Positions 41,601-50,122 are shown, counted from the first letter of the stretch. The stretch is DNA of 64,000 bases from Janthinobacterium psychrotolerans (GCF_001677885.1 NZ_LOCQ01000049.1:62001-126000), one strand, 5' to 3'. Made by a program: numbers and translations. The notes: generated by a model not told the origin, from the sequence alone.

Positions 41601-44387
41601 CAGCACGGCCACCGTGAACTTGAACTGATCGCGGCTCAAGGCCCAGGCGTCGGGCTTGATGCCGATTACCACGCTGGACGGCCACAGCGGCACGCGCGTG
41701 GCGACCGTGGCCGTTTCGCCATTGGCGTCCTGGAACGCCAGCTCGGCCACCAGGTCGCGCGGCGTGGACAGCTTGGGCAACTGATCGACCATGATGCGCG
41801 CGCCACCGGCCTGGTCGAGGTTCAGGCTTTGCGTGCGCGCCGCCTGTGCGCCGCCGCTCTGGCCCTGGCCTTCATCCTGCCATGGCCCGCCGCCTTCGCC
41901 ATCGTCGTCTTCCTGTTCCGTACCCTGCCTGACCAGGCCTTCCTTCACATCGCCATTGCTGAAGCTGTAGCCGGCATAGTCGGCGAATGTCACTTGCTTG
42001 TCCTGCAGCAGCGTGCGCAGCGTGACGGGCGCATGGGTGGCGGCGCCGCCGGCCAGGTAATTGATCTGCGCGTCAAGGCTGACGCTGGACGCCTGCACCG
42101 CCGCTGTTTTTGGTCCTTGCAACACGGCCTTCATGGTCGGCACGCGGAACGCTTCGACACGGAAACTGCCGGACGGCTTGCCGGCCATGCTGACCTGGTA
42201 CTGGCCCTGCTTGGCGTCCAGCGGGATCAGCCAGTCGTTCTCGGCCGCGCCGCTGGCTGACCAGCGCAGCGGCAGCTCGTACTTCTGCTCGCTGCCCATA
42301 TGCGCAATCACCACCGACGTGGCGCTGCCCGGGCCATTGCCCTTGCCGGCCAGTTCGAAGCCCTGCTCCGTATGCTTGCGGATGAAATGCTTCATGTGCA
42401 CGGTTTCGCCGGCGCGCAGCAAGCTGCGGTCAAACACGGTAGCGAGCACGGTGTTGTCGGCGCGCGTGTCGTCGGTCGGCAGGTTGAAGCGCCACGCTTC
42501 GATGCCGCCGACCCAGTCCGACAAGGTAAAGGTCATGTCGCCGCCGCTGCGCGCGCTGACAAAATAATGGCTGTTGTACTTGCAGCCGGGCTTGGCCAGC
42601 TCTTCGCGGATGTGCGCCACGCCGTGGTTGTCGGTCACGCCCTGCCACAGCAGCTTGCCGGCGCAGTCGCGCACGGCCACCTGCGCCTTCGCCACCGGGG
42701 CGCCCTTGTCGAGCGAAGTGACCCATACCAGGGACGATTGCGCGCCATGCTTGAAGTGGGCCGCCATATTCGTTACCAGCGCGGCGGTGCGTATATAGGC
42801 CGCGCTTGGCTTGCCCTGCAAGGCCTTGCCCAGCATGGGACTGGCCAGTTCCACCACGTAAAAGCCGGGCCGGGCCAGCGGTATGCCGATCACTTCGAAG
42901 GTCTTCTTGCCGGACGGACGCGGCAGCCTGATGGCGCGCGCGCCGGGGCTGCCTTCGAGCAGGGATTTTTGCATGGTACTCGCAGATTGCGCGGACGGCT
43001 GCCAGTACTCGCTGGCCTTGCCCTCGCCGGCCAGGCGCTGCATCCAGTCGATGATGAACTTGTCGTCGTTGTCGGGCACGCGCAGGGTGGCGCCGCTGGC
43101 GCCGTCGGCAGTGGCAACTTCCTTGCCCGACAGGACAGGTTCGACATTGCGCACCGTGACCGGCAGCAAGCCATCGCCCTTCGCTTCGACAATGCCGAAT
43201 GGCGCCGGGAACTTCAGCAGCGGCGGCTGCTCGCCGGTGCGCACCGTCATCGGGAAGCGCGTGCGGTTGAGCAGCTTGCGGCCAGCGTCATCCTGCATCC
43301 CGGGCGGCAGCGCCAGCACCAGGCTGGCCTGTTCGGGAAACGGCCCGTTGAAGGTCGCTGTGGTAAGGAATTCGGCCCTGTCTTCGCCATCGGCCACGCT
43401 CGGCTGCCAGCTCTGGCCAGCGCCTGTCAAGGTCATTGCGCGCACCAGCGCCGCTTTCACGGGCGCCGAAAACTGCACCCGCATCGGCAGGAAGGGAACG
43501 CACTGCGCTTTCGCACTGCTGCGCTGGCAGCTGAAGCGGGCCGTGAAGTCGGGCCGCGTCCTGAAGTTCAGGGTCTGCGCCTGGTCGGTGGCGATGCCGG
43601 CACCATTCGCGCTGGCAATGCCCACGCCCCATACCAGCGACACCTTGGCGTTGGCCGGAAAGCTGCGCCTGCATTGCAGTACGGTGACCGGCAGCGGCGG
43701 CGCGCCCTTGCTGCGCACCGGCATGCCGGCCTTCCACACGCTGCCGCGCGCCTTGAAGTACAGCGTCAGGTAGCGCTCCAGAAAACCCTTGCGCAGGGTC
43801 AGGATCTGCTCGAGTTCCTGGCCCTGCAGTACGCGCACGGCGATCTTTTCATTGATGCCGTCGGCGCGGCAATAGGCGTTGGCGATTACGCTGGCCTGAT
43901 CGGGTACGGCGTCCAGCCCCAGCACGAAAATCTGGTTTTCATCGATCTGCGGCTGGCCGTCATAGGGCGCCGCTTCGACGATGGCCGGCCCGCCGGTGGC
44001 AAAGCGGTAGCTGGCCTGCCCTTGCACGGCCTGCCCTGCCTGGTCCTGCAGGTTCGCCCTCAAGGCAAAGCTGCAGGCCACGCCGCCGGGCAAGTCGCGC
44101 TCGAAGTCATACGTCCAGTTGCGCTCATCGGCCCAGCGCCCCGTGCCCGCCACCACCGCCGGATCGGCCTTGCCGCAATCGACGGCAAACGGCGCCGCGA
44201 GCGCCATGTCGCCGAACGGCACCATGGGCGAGGCGAACCGCACCCGCACCTGGCGCACGGCCTTGACGCTGCCGCTGGGCGAAAAGCTGGTCACGCCGGC
44301 GTCGGCGCCGGCTGCTGCCGTGGGCAAGCCGAAGCTCAGGGCAGTCGCCAGGCACAGCAATATGGATGTGGCAGGGAGGTTGGGCAC
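38649..44387 (-). CDS. Bacterial alpha-2-macroglobulin (YfhM-type) with thioester
   Basis: The 1912-aa product has a signal peptide (ATSILLCLATALSFGLPTAAA) without a lipobox, then macroglobulin domains, a bait region near LWPSS/KYRR-type segments, and the thioester motif CFEQ with Cys 1460 in PYTCFEQSSSK. The thioester traps attacking proteases in the periplasm. It is full length for the family. The start is GTG at 44387 with AGGAG six bases upstream. It is cotranscribed with pbpC. It lacks the N-terminal Cys that anchors the E. coli homologue, so it is probably soluble. Confidence 0.9.
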   Translation of the reverse strand: MPNLPATSILLCLATALSFGLPTAAAGADAGVTSFSPSGSVKAVRQVRVRFASPMVPFGDMALAAPFAVDCGKADPAVVAGTGRWADERNWTYDFERDLPGGVACSFALRANLQDQAGQAVQGQASYRFATGGPAIVEAAPYDGQPQIDENQIFVLGLDAVPDQASVIANAYCRADGINEKIAVRVLQGQELEQILTLRKGFLERYLTLYFKARGSVWKAGMPVRSKGAPPLPVTVLQCRRSFPANAKVSLVWGVGIASANGAGIATDQAQTLNFRTRPDFTARFSCQRSSAKAQCVPFLPMRVQFSAPVKAALVRAMTLTGAGQSWQPSVADGEDRAEFLTTATFNGPFPEQASLVLALPPGMQDDAGRKLLNRTRFPMTVRTGEQPPLLKFPAPFGIVEAKGDGLLPVTVRNVEPVLSGKEVATADGASGATLRVPDNDDKFIIDWMQRLAGEGKASEYWQPSAQSASTMQKSLLEGSPGARAIRLPRPSGKKTFEVIGIPLARPGFYVVELASPMLGKALQGKPSAAYIRTAALVTNMAAHFKHGAQSSLVWVTSLDKGAPVAKAQVAVRDCAGKLLWQGVTDNHGVAHIREELAKPGCKYNSHYFVSARSGGDMTFTLSDWVGGIEAWRFNLPTDDTRADNTVLATVFDRSLLRAGETVHMKHFIRKHTEQGFELAGKGNGPGSATSVVIAHMGSEQKYELPLRWSASGAAENDWLIPLDAKQGQYQVSMAGKPSGSFRVEAFRVPTMKAVLQGPKTAAVQASSVSLDAQINYLAGGAATHAPVTLRTLLQDKQVTFADYAGYSFSNGDVKEGLVRQGTEQEDDDGEGGGPWQDEGQGQSGGAQAARTQSLNLDQAGGARIMVDQLPKLSTPRDLVAELAFQDANGETATVATRVPLWPSSVVIGIKPDAWALSRDQFKFTVAVLSTGGKPVANAPVAVDFFQRNSYSHRRRLLGGFYAYDNSSEIVKLSQACTGNTDAKGLLLCEVKAPASGNLILRASTRDGAGRAAVANRDTWVAGSGDWWFDASDNDRIDVLPEKKRYEPGQDASLQVRMPFRAGTALITVEREGILDTYVRQLNGREPVVAIPVKPNYAPNVYVSVLVVRGRVDGVQPTSLVDLGKPAYKMGIAPLNVGWQAHELRVMVVSDKEVYKTRDQAEVSVRVRRADGQALPAGAEVALAAVDTGLLELMPNDSWQLLDTMMARRSLQVETATAQMQVIGKRHFGRKAFPAGGGGGKGASRELFDTLLFWKATVKLDAKGEATVQVPLNDSLTGFRIVAIASAGQQLFGTGSTDIRSSQDLIIMSGLPALVREGDQLRAGFTVRNTSAAGLNVELNATAAGKALPRQSLTLAAGEARETGWDYQVPLGAASVVWQVSAKAGGRTDQLKITQKVAQATPVRTYQATLVQLDRPLNIAVQQPAGALPGRGGIRTSFAARLGGDLPGVRDYMQAYPYTCFEQSSSKAIALGDQALWQATVARLPAYLDADGLLKYFPSMEQGSDSLTAYILSASAEAGYAIPQQAKNRMEEALTAFVQGRIVRHSALATNDLAVRKLAALEALSRSGKVPPDALASISIAPNLWPTSAVIDWSLLLQRTPKLARRDALLAEAQQILRSRLNFQGTTMGFSTERKDNWWWLMVSGDVNANRLLLAVMDDPAWKDDIGRLVRGSLGRQKQGRWNTTVANAWGTLAMAKFSAKFESIPVTGAVAAKLGSDTQTLVWNPAGKLGPLLQAWPAGKANLGLANSGTGKPWAIVQSLAAIPLKAPLASGYTIRKTVTPVEQKTAGTWSRGDIYRVRLDLSAQADMSWVVVDDPIPASASVLGNGLGRDSALATAGEKVSGWVWPTYEERAFDAFRAYYAFVPKGTWSVEYTVRLNNAGDFSLPATRIEAMYAPEMFGEIPNASLKVAQ

Positions 44388-44800
44388 GGCGCGCTCCTGG
44401 TTGGACAGCGGAAAGCAGACTGAACAGGTGGGGCCGTACTAACACTGATGTATAAGTTGGCAAGCTCACCATCATTGCTAATATACAGGGGTCGACATGG
44501 CGGCAGTTGTACGGTTGACGCCGTACCCTCAGGCGCCTGCGCTGCGGCAAGCTGCAAGGAAGCAAACGATTTATTCTGTATTACCGTTGTTTCTGTCGCG
44601 GTTCTGCAACACGATTGATATACAACAATGCTTTGTGCGCTAACGCACCGACCGGTTGAACCTGGAAACGTATTCTCCAATCCAACAGCAGTGCATTCAA
44701 ACCAAACATGCGCATCTGGAATTGTTGTTGCAGTAGAACGCAGACCATCTGGCCGTTTGATGTGTTAAGAAAAAATCTCTATTAACGTTGGGAGTTACTT
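44388..44800. other. 413-base intergenic region between divergent genes
   Basis: The region separates the leftward macroglobulin/pbpC operon from the rightward ompA-type gene. It holds a dyad GTACGG-TTGACG-CCGTAC at 44509-44526, related to but not the same as the Crp-type boxes, and is AT-rich from 44565 on, where an ompA promoter and leader are expected. No ORF or RNA gene is convincing. Confidence 0.5.
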
Positions 44801-45826
44801 GTGAATAATTTAAAAAAAATCGCCGTTGCCGCCGCCGTGTTGTGCTCGTCCATCGGCGCACAGGCTCAGGAAATCAATCCGTCCTGGTATATTCAACCAA
44901 GCATTAATGCTTCGAAACCAGATTCGAGTTTCTCCTCCGACAAAACTGGCTACGGCGCCGGTCTGCGTTTTGGTAAGCCTGTTTCGCCACAGTGGGACGT
45001 GCAGTTCGGCACCACCTACACCCGTTCGAAAGACAATGGCAACCGCTACCAGCAGAACACGCTGGGCGTCGATGGCCTGTATTTCTTCAACCGTAACCCT
45101 GGCTTCGCACCGTTCGTCGTCGTCGGCGCCGGCATGCAGCGCGACAAGGACAACGGCCCCCTGGGCGAACGCACCAAGAGCTCGCCTTACGCCAACCTGG
45201 GCCTGGGTTTCCAGAGCAAACTGACCGACCAGTGGTCGACCCAGATGGACGTGCGTAATGTACACGGCTTCCTGCGCGGCAATACCTTCCCAGAAAGCAA
45301 ATCGAGCAACTGGTATGTCAACGTCGGCCTGAACTACGCTTTCGACAAGCCGCCAGTCGCAGCGCAACCAGCGCCACCGCCGCCAGTGCGTGAAGAAGTC
45401 GTCGTGGTCGTGCCACCACCACCACCGCCGCCACCAGCGCCACGCTTTGAAAAAGTGACGATGTCGGCGACCGAACTGTTCGCATTCGACAGCGCCAAGC
45501 TGGCACCGACCCAGACCAAGCTCGACGAGATCGCTCGCGTGCTGACCGCTGCACCGGATGTGAACAACGTCGTCATCAGCGGCTATGCCGACCGTATCGG
45601 CTCGGCCAAGTACAACCAGAAGCTGTCGCAGCAACGTGCTGATGCAGTCAAGGTCTACCTGGTGAACAAAGGTATCGCGTCGAATCGCCTGAGCGCCGAA
45701 GGCAAGGGCTCGACCAATCCGGTCGTTACCTGCGATAACAAGAAACGTGCTGACCTGATCAAGTGCCTGGAGCCTAACCGCCGCGTGGAAGTCGAGCAAA
45801 TCACGATCGAACGCCGCGTGCAATAA
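44801..45826 (+). CDS. OmpA family outer-membrane protein
   Basis: The 341-aa product has a signal peptide (NNLKKIAVAAAVLCSSIGAQA), an eight-strand barrel (about 25-190, ending NVGLNYAF), a Pro-rich hinge (PPVREEVVVVVPPPPPPPPAP) and an OmpA C-terminal peptidoglycan-binding domain (FAFDSAKLAPTQTKLDEIARVL, VVISGYADRIGSAKYNQKLSQQRADAVKVYLV, EPNRRVEVEQI). It anchors the outer membrane to the wall. The GTG start at 44801 has GGGAG seven bases upstream. A terminator follows. Confidence 0.92.
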   Translation: MNNLKKIAVAAAVLCSSIGAQAQEINPSWYIQPSINASKPDSSFSSDKTGYGAGLRFGKPVSPQWDVQFGTTYTRSKDNGNRYQQNTLGVDGLYFFNRNPGFAPFVVVGAGMQRDKDNGPLGERTKSSPYANLGLGFQSKLTDQWSTQMDVRNVHGFLRGNTFPESKSSNWYVNVGLNYAFDKPPVAAQPAPPPPVREEVVVVVPPPPPPPPAPRFEKVTMSATELFAFDSAKLAPTQTKLDEIARVLTAAPDVNNVVISGYADRIGSAKYNQKLSQQRADAVKVYLVNKGIASNRLSAEGKGSTNPVVTCDNKKRADLIKCLEPNRRVEVEQITIERRVQ

Positions 45827-45853
45827 TCTCGTCTGAGTGGTACGCCACTGTTC

Positions 45854-45881
45854 AAAAAAAGGGGCTGCGGCCCCTTTTTTT
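45854..45881 (+). terminator. Intrinsic terminator after the ompA-type gene
   Basis: A-run, GGGGC/GCCCC stem with a short loop, then seven T. It lies 27 bases after the stop and just before the start of the yihY-type gene. Confidence 0.92.
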
Positions 45882-45896
45882 CATTGAAAGCCACGC

Positions 45897-46844
45897 ATGA
45901 ATATTTCTAGTCGCAATCCCCGCCTGGCCAGGCTGGCGCCGCTGGGCAAGACGATGCGCAGCGTCGTTGTCTGCTCCGTCACCGAATGGCTGGAACACCG
46001 CGCGTCCAGCAAGGGCGCCGCCCTCGCCTATTACACCCTGTTTTCCGTTGCCCCCATCCTGGTGCTGGTGATCGCCATCGCCGGCTTCTTCTATGGCCCG
46101 GCCGCCGCGCGCGGCGAGCTGATGTCCCAGCTGCAAGGCTTGCTGGGCACGCAAGGCGCCGAAGCGATCCAGCTGGTACTGGCCGGTGCCCAGAATCACG
46201 AGCAGGGCCGCATCGCGACACTGATTGCCGGCGCCCTGCTGCTGTTCGGCGCCACCAGCGTGTTTGCCGAACTGAAGGCCAGTCTCGACGAGATCTGGCA
46301 AGTACCGGCCCTGAAGGAAGCGGGCGCCTGGGATATGGTGCGCACGCGCCTGCTGTCGTTCGGCCTGGTGCTGGTGCTGGCCTTTCTGCTGATGGTGTCG
46401 CTGGTGATCAGCGCGGCCATGGCTATTCTGGAGAACTACTGGGAAGGCCACTGGAAAGACGCCGCCGTGCTGTTTTCCGTCATTTCCAACCTGCTCGGCT
46501 TTGGCGTGATCGCCTGCCTGTTCGCCGTCATCTACAAGATGCTGCCGCGTGTGCGCCTGTCCTGGCGCGACGTGGTGATCGGTGCGCTCGGTACGGCCTT
46601 CATGTTTTCTCTGGGCAAGTACGCGATCGGTGTCTACATCGGCAACAGCGGCGTGGCCAGCAGCTATGGCGCGGCGGGCTCGCTGGTGGCCCTGCTGATC
46701 TGGATTTATTATTCGGCGCAGATCTTTTTCCTCGGCGCCGAATTCACGCGCCAGTTCACCTTGCAGCTGGGCAGCATGAAAGACGCGCCGAAGACGGAGG
46801 ATGGCGACCTGGTGACCAAGGTATTGAAGCGGCACCAGTCGTGA
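45897..46844 (+). CDS. YihY/BrkB family inner-membrane protein
   Basis: The 315-aa product has about six membrane segments and family motifs SKGAALAYYTLFSVAPILVLVIA, ATSVFAELKASLDEIWQV, and SYGAAGSLVALLIWIYYSAQIFFLGAEFTRQF. The family was once called ribonuclease BN/BrkB; its role, possibly in envelope transport, is not settled. The ATG at 45897 lies 15 bases beyond the ompA terminator with a weak ribosome site, so the promoter must be upstream of or within the terminator region, or read-through occurs. A terminator follows. Confidence 0.88.
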   Translation: MNISSRNPRLARLAPLGKTMRSVVVCSVTEWLEHRASSKGAALAYYTLFSVAPILVLVIAIAGFFYGPAAARGELMSQLQGLLGTQGAEAIQLVLAGAQNHEQGRIATLIAGALLLFGATSVFAELKASLDEIWQVPALKEAGAWDMVRTRLLSFGLVLVLAFLLMVSLVISAAMAILENYWEGHWKDAAVLFSVISNLLGFGVIACLFAVIYKMLPRVRLSWRDVVIGALGTAFMFSLGKYAIGVYIGNSGVASSYGAAGSLVALLIWIYYSAQIFFLGAEFTRQFTLQLGSMKDAPKTEDGDLVTKVLKRHQS

Positions 46845-46863
46845 TTTAATTATTACACAATGC

Positions 46864-46889
46864 AAAACGGCACCTGCGGGTGCCGTTTT
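46864..46889 (+). terminator. Intrinsic terminator after the yihY-type gene
   Basis: AAAACGGCACC and GGTGCCGTTTT around a short loop, 20 bases after the stop codon. Confidence 0.9.
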
Positions 46890-46949
46890 CCGTTGCGGGC
46901 CAAGATTGTTGTCGGATGACGCCACTGTCGCACGCAAAGGCCCACCGGG

Positions 46950-47146
46950 CCAAGCGGGCCTGAAAAATGTCGAGGGCAAGGCGCAGCGACGAAGACAGTA
47001 CGCCAGTACGGCGAGGAGCTGCAACGCCGCCATCGGCATTTTCTCAGGCCCGCGTCTGCGGCCCGCCGTTATGGCATCACTGGCGGTGTCGGGTTACGCC
47101 CTGCCGGCTAACCCGACCTACCCGACCTACCGACCTACCTACTCTC
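46950..47146. repeat. REP-like intergenic element with short tandem repeats
   Basis: The stretch contains an imperfect dyad GGGTTA-CGCC...GGC-TAACCC (47091-47114) followed by degenerate tandem CCGACCTA units to about 47142, which run into the last codons of the AI-2E gene. Sequences of this form recur between genes in many betaproteobacteria. Only one copy was seen in this window. Confidence 0.45.
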
Positions 47147-48323
47147 CCAGCAGCTCCGCCACCACTTCCATCCCCTGCACGCGCTCGGCCACCACCTTGA
47201 CGATGACGATAATGGGCACGCCGAGCAGCAAGCCCCATACACCCCACAGCCAGCCCCAGAACAGCAGACTGACAAACACCGCCGTCGGGTTCATGCGCGC
47301 GATGCGCCCGGTCATCCAGGTGGTGACAAAGGTGCCGACCAGGGTGGCGATGCCCAGCGAGGTGGCCATCACCAGCAGCACCATTTCCAGCGATTCGAAC
47401 TGCAGAAACGCCACCAGGCCGGTGGCAATCGTGATCAGCAAGGGGCCGAAATACGGAATAATGTGCAGCAAGCCGGCCATGATGGCCCAGGCGCCCGCGT
47501 TTTCCAGGCCGATCAGGTGCAGCACGACCCACATCAGCAGCGCCAGCAATACATTGGTGACGAGCAGCATGAACATATAGTTCTGGATCGAGGTATTGAT
47601 GTCTTCCAGGATATGCACAGTGACTTTTTTCCGGCTCAGCGACGGCCCGGTCAGCTTGACCAGCTTGCGCTTGAACGTGTCGCCCGACAGCAACAGGAAG
47701 AACACCAGGAAGATCACCATGGTAGCCTGGCTGACAAAGCCCATCAGGCCCAGCGAGCCGGCCCAGACCCAGTCCATGATCTTGAAATTCGGGCCTTCGG
47801 CGGCGGCGGCGCGGCGCACGTTGCGGCGCGCTTCGGCGCCGGCGGCCACCTGCTCGATTTCATTGGCCACGGCCTGCATCTTTTGAAACGTGCTTTCCTT
47901 GCCGCCCGTATTGGCGGCGATCAGCCGCGCCAGCTTGTGCGTGGCGGCCGGCAGTTCTTCGACGATGGATTCGAATTCGCCCTGCACGCGCTCGATGACG
48001 ACGATCGAGCCAAACAGGATCAGGGCCGTGACGACGGTGGCGCCGATGGCGCGCGGCAAGCGGATCTTTTCCAGCCAGGCGACCAGCGGATTGAGGGTAT
48101 AGGCAATGAAGATGCCGAAGATAACGGGAATCAGGAACTTCTGCGCCCACTGCAGCGCGTAGACAAAACTCACAGTGGCGATGATGCCGAGCGCCAGGCC
48201 GCGCGCATTGACATGCAGCGGCAGGCGCAAGGCCGGGTCGGGATGCTCCACGGAAGGGAGGGCGGCAGGCTCTGTCGGACCGGCTTCAACCGACTTGGAA
48301 TGGATATCGGCTGGGTGGTTCAT
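47139..48323 (-). CDS. AI-2E family transporter (PerM/UPF0118)
   Basis: The 394-aa product has eight or so membrane segments and the family signatures FLIPVIFGIFIAYTLNPLV at the N-terminal side and NVLLALLMWVVLHLIGLENAGAWAIMAGLLHIIPYFGPLLITIATG and GVWGLLLGVPIIVIVKVV at the C-terminal side. Members export autoinducer-2 or act in sodium and general solute export; the substrate here is unknown. The ATG at 48323 follows a poor site. The C-terminal codons overlap the tandem-repeat element. Confidence 0.88.
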   Translation of the reverse strand: MNHPADIHSKSVEAGPTEPAALPSVEHPDPALRLPLHVNARGLALGIIATVSFVYALQWAQKFLIPVIFGIFIAYTLNPLVAWLEKIRLPRAIGATVVTALILFGSIVVIERVQGEFESIVEELPAATHKLARLIAANTGGKESTFQKMQAVANEIEQVAAGAEARRNVRRAAAAEGPNFKIMDWVWAGSLGLMGFVSQATMVIFLVFFLLLSGDTFKRKLVKLTGPSLSRKKVTVHILEDINTSIQNYMFMLLVTNVLLALLMWVVLHLIGLENAGAWAIMAGLLHIIPYFGPLLITIATGLVAFLQFESLEMVLLVMATSLGIATLVGTFVTTWMTGRIARMNPTAVFVSLLFWGWLWGVWGLLLGVPIIVIVKVVAERVQGMEVVAELLGE

Positions 48324-48395
48324 GAGACTCCCGCTGCGTTCTGTGGAGGGCCAGGGTGCCTGCCGTCATGGCAGGCGCTCTGGCGGGGCTGGCAA

Positions 48396-48707
48396 TTACT
48401 TGATGCGGATATCGTTTTTGACCGATTTCACGCCTTTGACGCCGCGGGCGATTTCGCCGGCTTTGGCGGCATCACCTGGCTGGGCAACGAAGCCGCTCAG
48501 CTGGACCACGCCCTTGAAGGTTTCCACGTTGATTTCGGTGGCTTTCAGGGTAGGCTCGTTGATGATGCTGGCCTTGACCTTGGTGGTGACCAGTGCGTCG
48601 TCCACGTATTCGCCCGTGCCTTCTTTGGTCGGGGTCGAAGCGCAGCCAGCAACGGCGAACAGGGAAGCGACGAACAGGCCAGTAGCGATAGATTTGGTGA
48701 ATTTCAT
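48396..48707 (-). CDS. BON domain lipoprotein (OsmY-like)
   Basis: The 103-aa product has a lipoprotein signal (MKFTKSIATGLFVASLFAVAGC, lipobox VAGC) and one BON domain (VDDALVTTKVKASIINEPTLKATEINVETFKGVVQLSGFV...VKGVKSVKNDIRI). BON proteins bind phospholipid and protect the envelope under osmotic stress. The ATG at 48707 has AAGGA upstream. It lies 66 bases downstream of the Cys-repeat protein gene in the same direction and may be cotranscribed from the box promoter at 49416. Confidence 0.88.
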   Translation of the reverse strand: MKFTKSIATGLFVASLFAVAGCASTPTKEGTGEYVDDALVTTKVKASIINEPTLKATEINVETFKGVVQLSGFVAQPGDAAKAGEIARGVKGVKSVKNDIRIK

Positions 48708-48773
48708 GGTATTTTCCTTTTTAGGAGTGGTCAATCAGGGTGCTCGAAATGAGCTTTTTATCACAGTCCGGAT

Positions 48774-49337
48774 TCAGTAACCGAACTGGGTCTTTGCAGC
48801 CTTTACACATTCATCTTTGGCTGCGCCGGCCAAGGCGTCGCACTTTTCAGTGGCGACCTTGTACTCGGCTTTTCTTTTGTCTTCACGTGCATCGCTGCGC
48901 GCTTCGATAACCTTCTTGTCCGCCTTGGCATCGGCCAGGGCCGCCACCTTGGTCGACTTGGCCAGCTTGACGCAGACATCCTTGTCGTTGCCGGTCAGCG
49001 CGTCGCAGCGCTTGAGGTCGACGTCATAGTTGGCATCGGCGATCTTGATGCGCGCCTTGGTGTAGGCACGCAAGGTATTGGTGTACTGGGCCTGTGCCAC
49101 CGCTTCATCGTAGGCACGCACGGCCTTCGCTTCGGCGATGCAGACATCTTTCGGGTTGCCGGTGATTTTTTCGCACTCGGCATGGGCCGCCTTGTAATTG
49201 ACACCGGCCTGGTCGTTGGCCGTTTTGTAAGCGGCCTTCGCTTCCGGCGTGGCGGCCATGGCGGCGCTGCCCAAAGTGGCGCAGGCAATGCCGACGAGGA
49301 CTGCGGCGAAAGTCTTGCGGATATTTTTGTTATTCAT
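48774..49337 (-). CDS. Exported protein with three Cys-pair repeats
   Basis: The 187-aa product has a signal peptide (MNNKNIRKTFAAVLVGIACATLGSAAMA) and a Lys/Ala/Asp-rich helical mature part with three related modules: CEKITGNPKDVCIAEAK (near 55), CDALTGNDKDVCVKLAK (near 110), CDALAGAAKDECVKAAK (near 165). Each has two Cys about eleven residues apart, probably one disulfide per module. No family name is known to me. A perfect TGTACG-N4-CGTACA box lies 79 bases upstream of the start at 49337. Periplasmic stress protein by context. Confidence 0.72.
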   Translation of the reverse strand: MNNKNIRKTFAAVLVGIACATLGSAAMAATPEAKAAYKTANDQAGVNYKAAHAECEKITGNPKDVCIAEAKAVRAYDEAVAQAQYTNTLRAYTKARIKIADANYDVDLKRCDALTGNDKDVCVKLAKSTKVAALADAKADKKVIEARSDAREDKRKAEYKVATEKCDALAGAAKDECVKAAKTQFGY

Positions 49338-49415
49338 GTGTTGCTCCCTGGTAGATGATCTTTTGCCGATCTGTGTGGCATGACTACCGTTTTACGGGGA
49401 TCGGCCACAGTCTTC

Positions 49416-49431
49416 TGTACGCTGCCGTACA
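49416..49431 (-). promoter_or_regulatory. Crp/Fnr-type box (12/12) upstream of the Cys-repeat gene
   Basis: TGTACG-CTGC-CGTACA, a perfect copy. A -10-like TAAAAC (49394-49389) begins 21 bases downstream on the minus strand, predicting a transcript start near 49382. Confidence 0.78.
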
Positions 49432-49532
49432 CAAGCTGGCGAATTTCGCCACACGATGCAAAGATGGGCCGGATAACAACAAAAAAACCTGTGCGCCACA
49501 TTTGAATATGGAAATCAGGCAACAAATAAGTA

Positions 49533-49548
49533 CGTGCGGCAGCGTACA
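49533..49548 (+). promoter_or_regulatory. Crp/Fnr-type box (10/12) upstream of the 49611 gene
   Basis: CGTGCG-GCAG-CGTACA, with the distal arm changed at two positions. A -10-like TAAGAT (49570-49575) begins exactly 21 bases downstream, predicting a start near 49582, 29 bases before the ATG. Confidence 0.7.
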
Positions 49549-49610
49549 GACCGACATGATTGCGCTGCCTAAGATGGCGCCATGCACTTTCACAACGTCA
49601 GGAGAATAAA

Positions 49611-50051
49611 ATGAAAACCAACGCCACCTTGGCTGCACTGATGCTTGCCGCGACCGCCGTCCTCAGCGGTTGCGCCAATACTTCCCCATCGCAAAACTAC
49701 AATGGTTCCCAGCCTGAGTCGGCCACCTACGGCACCATCGATTCGATCCAGGCGGTCCAGGGCCGCGGCCAGACCAGCGGCGCGGGCGCCGTGGTCGGCG
49801 GCATCGCCGGCGCCCTGCTGGGCAGCAATATCGGTTCGGGCAGCGGCCGCACCGCCGCCACTGTCGCCGGCGCCGTTGCCGGTGGCGTGGTCGGCAACCA
49901 GGTCGAAGGCCGCCAGCAACAGGCGCAGAGCTACCAGATCAATGTGCGCCTGGACAATGGCCAGTACCGCAATGTGGTGCAGGACAGCATCTATGACCTG
50001 AACCCGGGCAACCGCGTACGTGTCATCGATGGCCGCGTCTACCGTTATTAA
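49611..50051 (+). CDS. Glycine-zipper 2TM outer-membrane lipoprotein (SlyB/PcP-like)
   Basis: The 146-aa product has a lipoprotein signal (MKTNATLAALMLAATAVLSGC), a short linker, a glycine-zipper double helix (GAGAVVGGIAGALLGSNIGSGSGRTAATVAGAVAGGVVGNQVEG, about 56-100) and a small C-terminal strand domain (INVRLDNGQYRNVVQDS, NRVRVIDGRVYRY). The family stabilises the outer membrane under stress. The ATG at 49611 has CAGGAG upstream. Its C-terminal domain resembles that of the protein at 58866-59519. Confidence 0.87.
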   Translation: MKTNATLAALMLAATAVLSGCANTSPSQNYNGSQPESATYGTIDSIQAVQGRGQTSGAGAVVGGIAGALLGSNIGSGSGRTAATVAGAVAGGVVGNQVEGRQQQAQSYQINVRLDNGQYRNVVQDSIYDLNPGNRVRVIDGRVYRY

Positions 50052-50066
50052 TCACTGCTGATCATC

Positions 50067-50093
50067 GCGGGACGGCCCTGGCGGGCCGCCCGC
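50067..50093 (+). terminator. GC-rich hairpin, possible attenuator
   Basis: GCGGG-A-CGGCCC pairs with GGGCCG-CCCGC around a four-base loop, 15 bases after the lipoprotein stop. There is no T-run, so it may only slow polymerase or protect the 3' end ahead of the next small gene. Confidence 0.4.
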
Positions 50094-50122
50094 AACTACA
50101 ACTAAAAATACAGGGAGCTACC

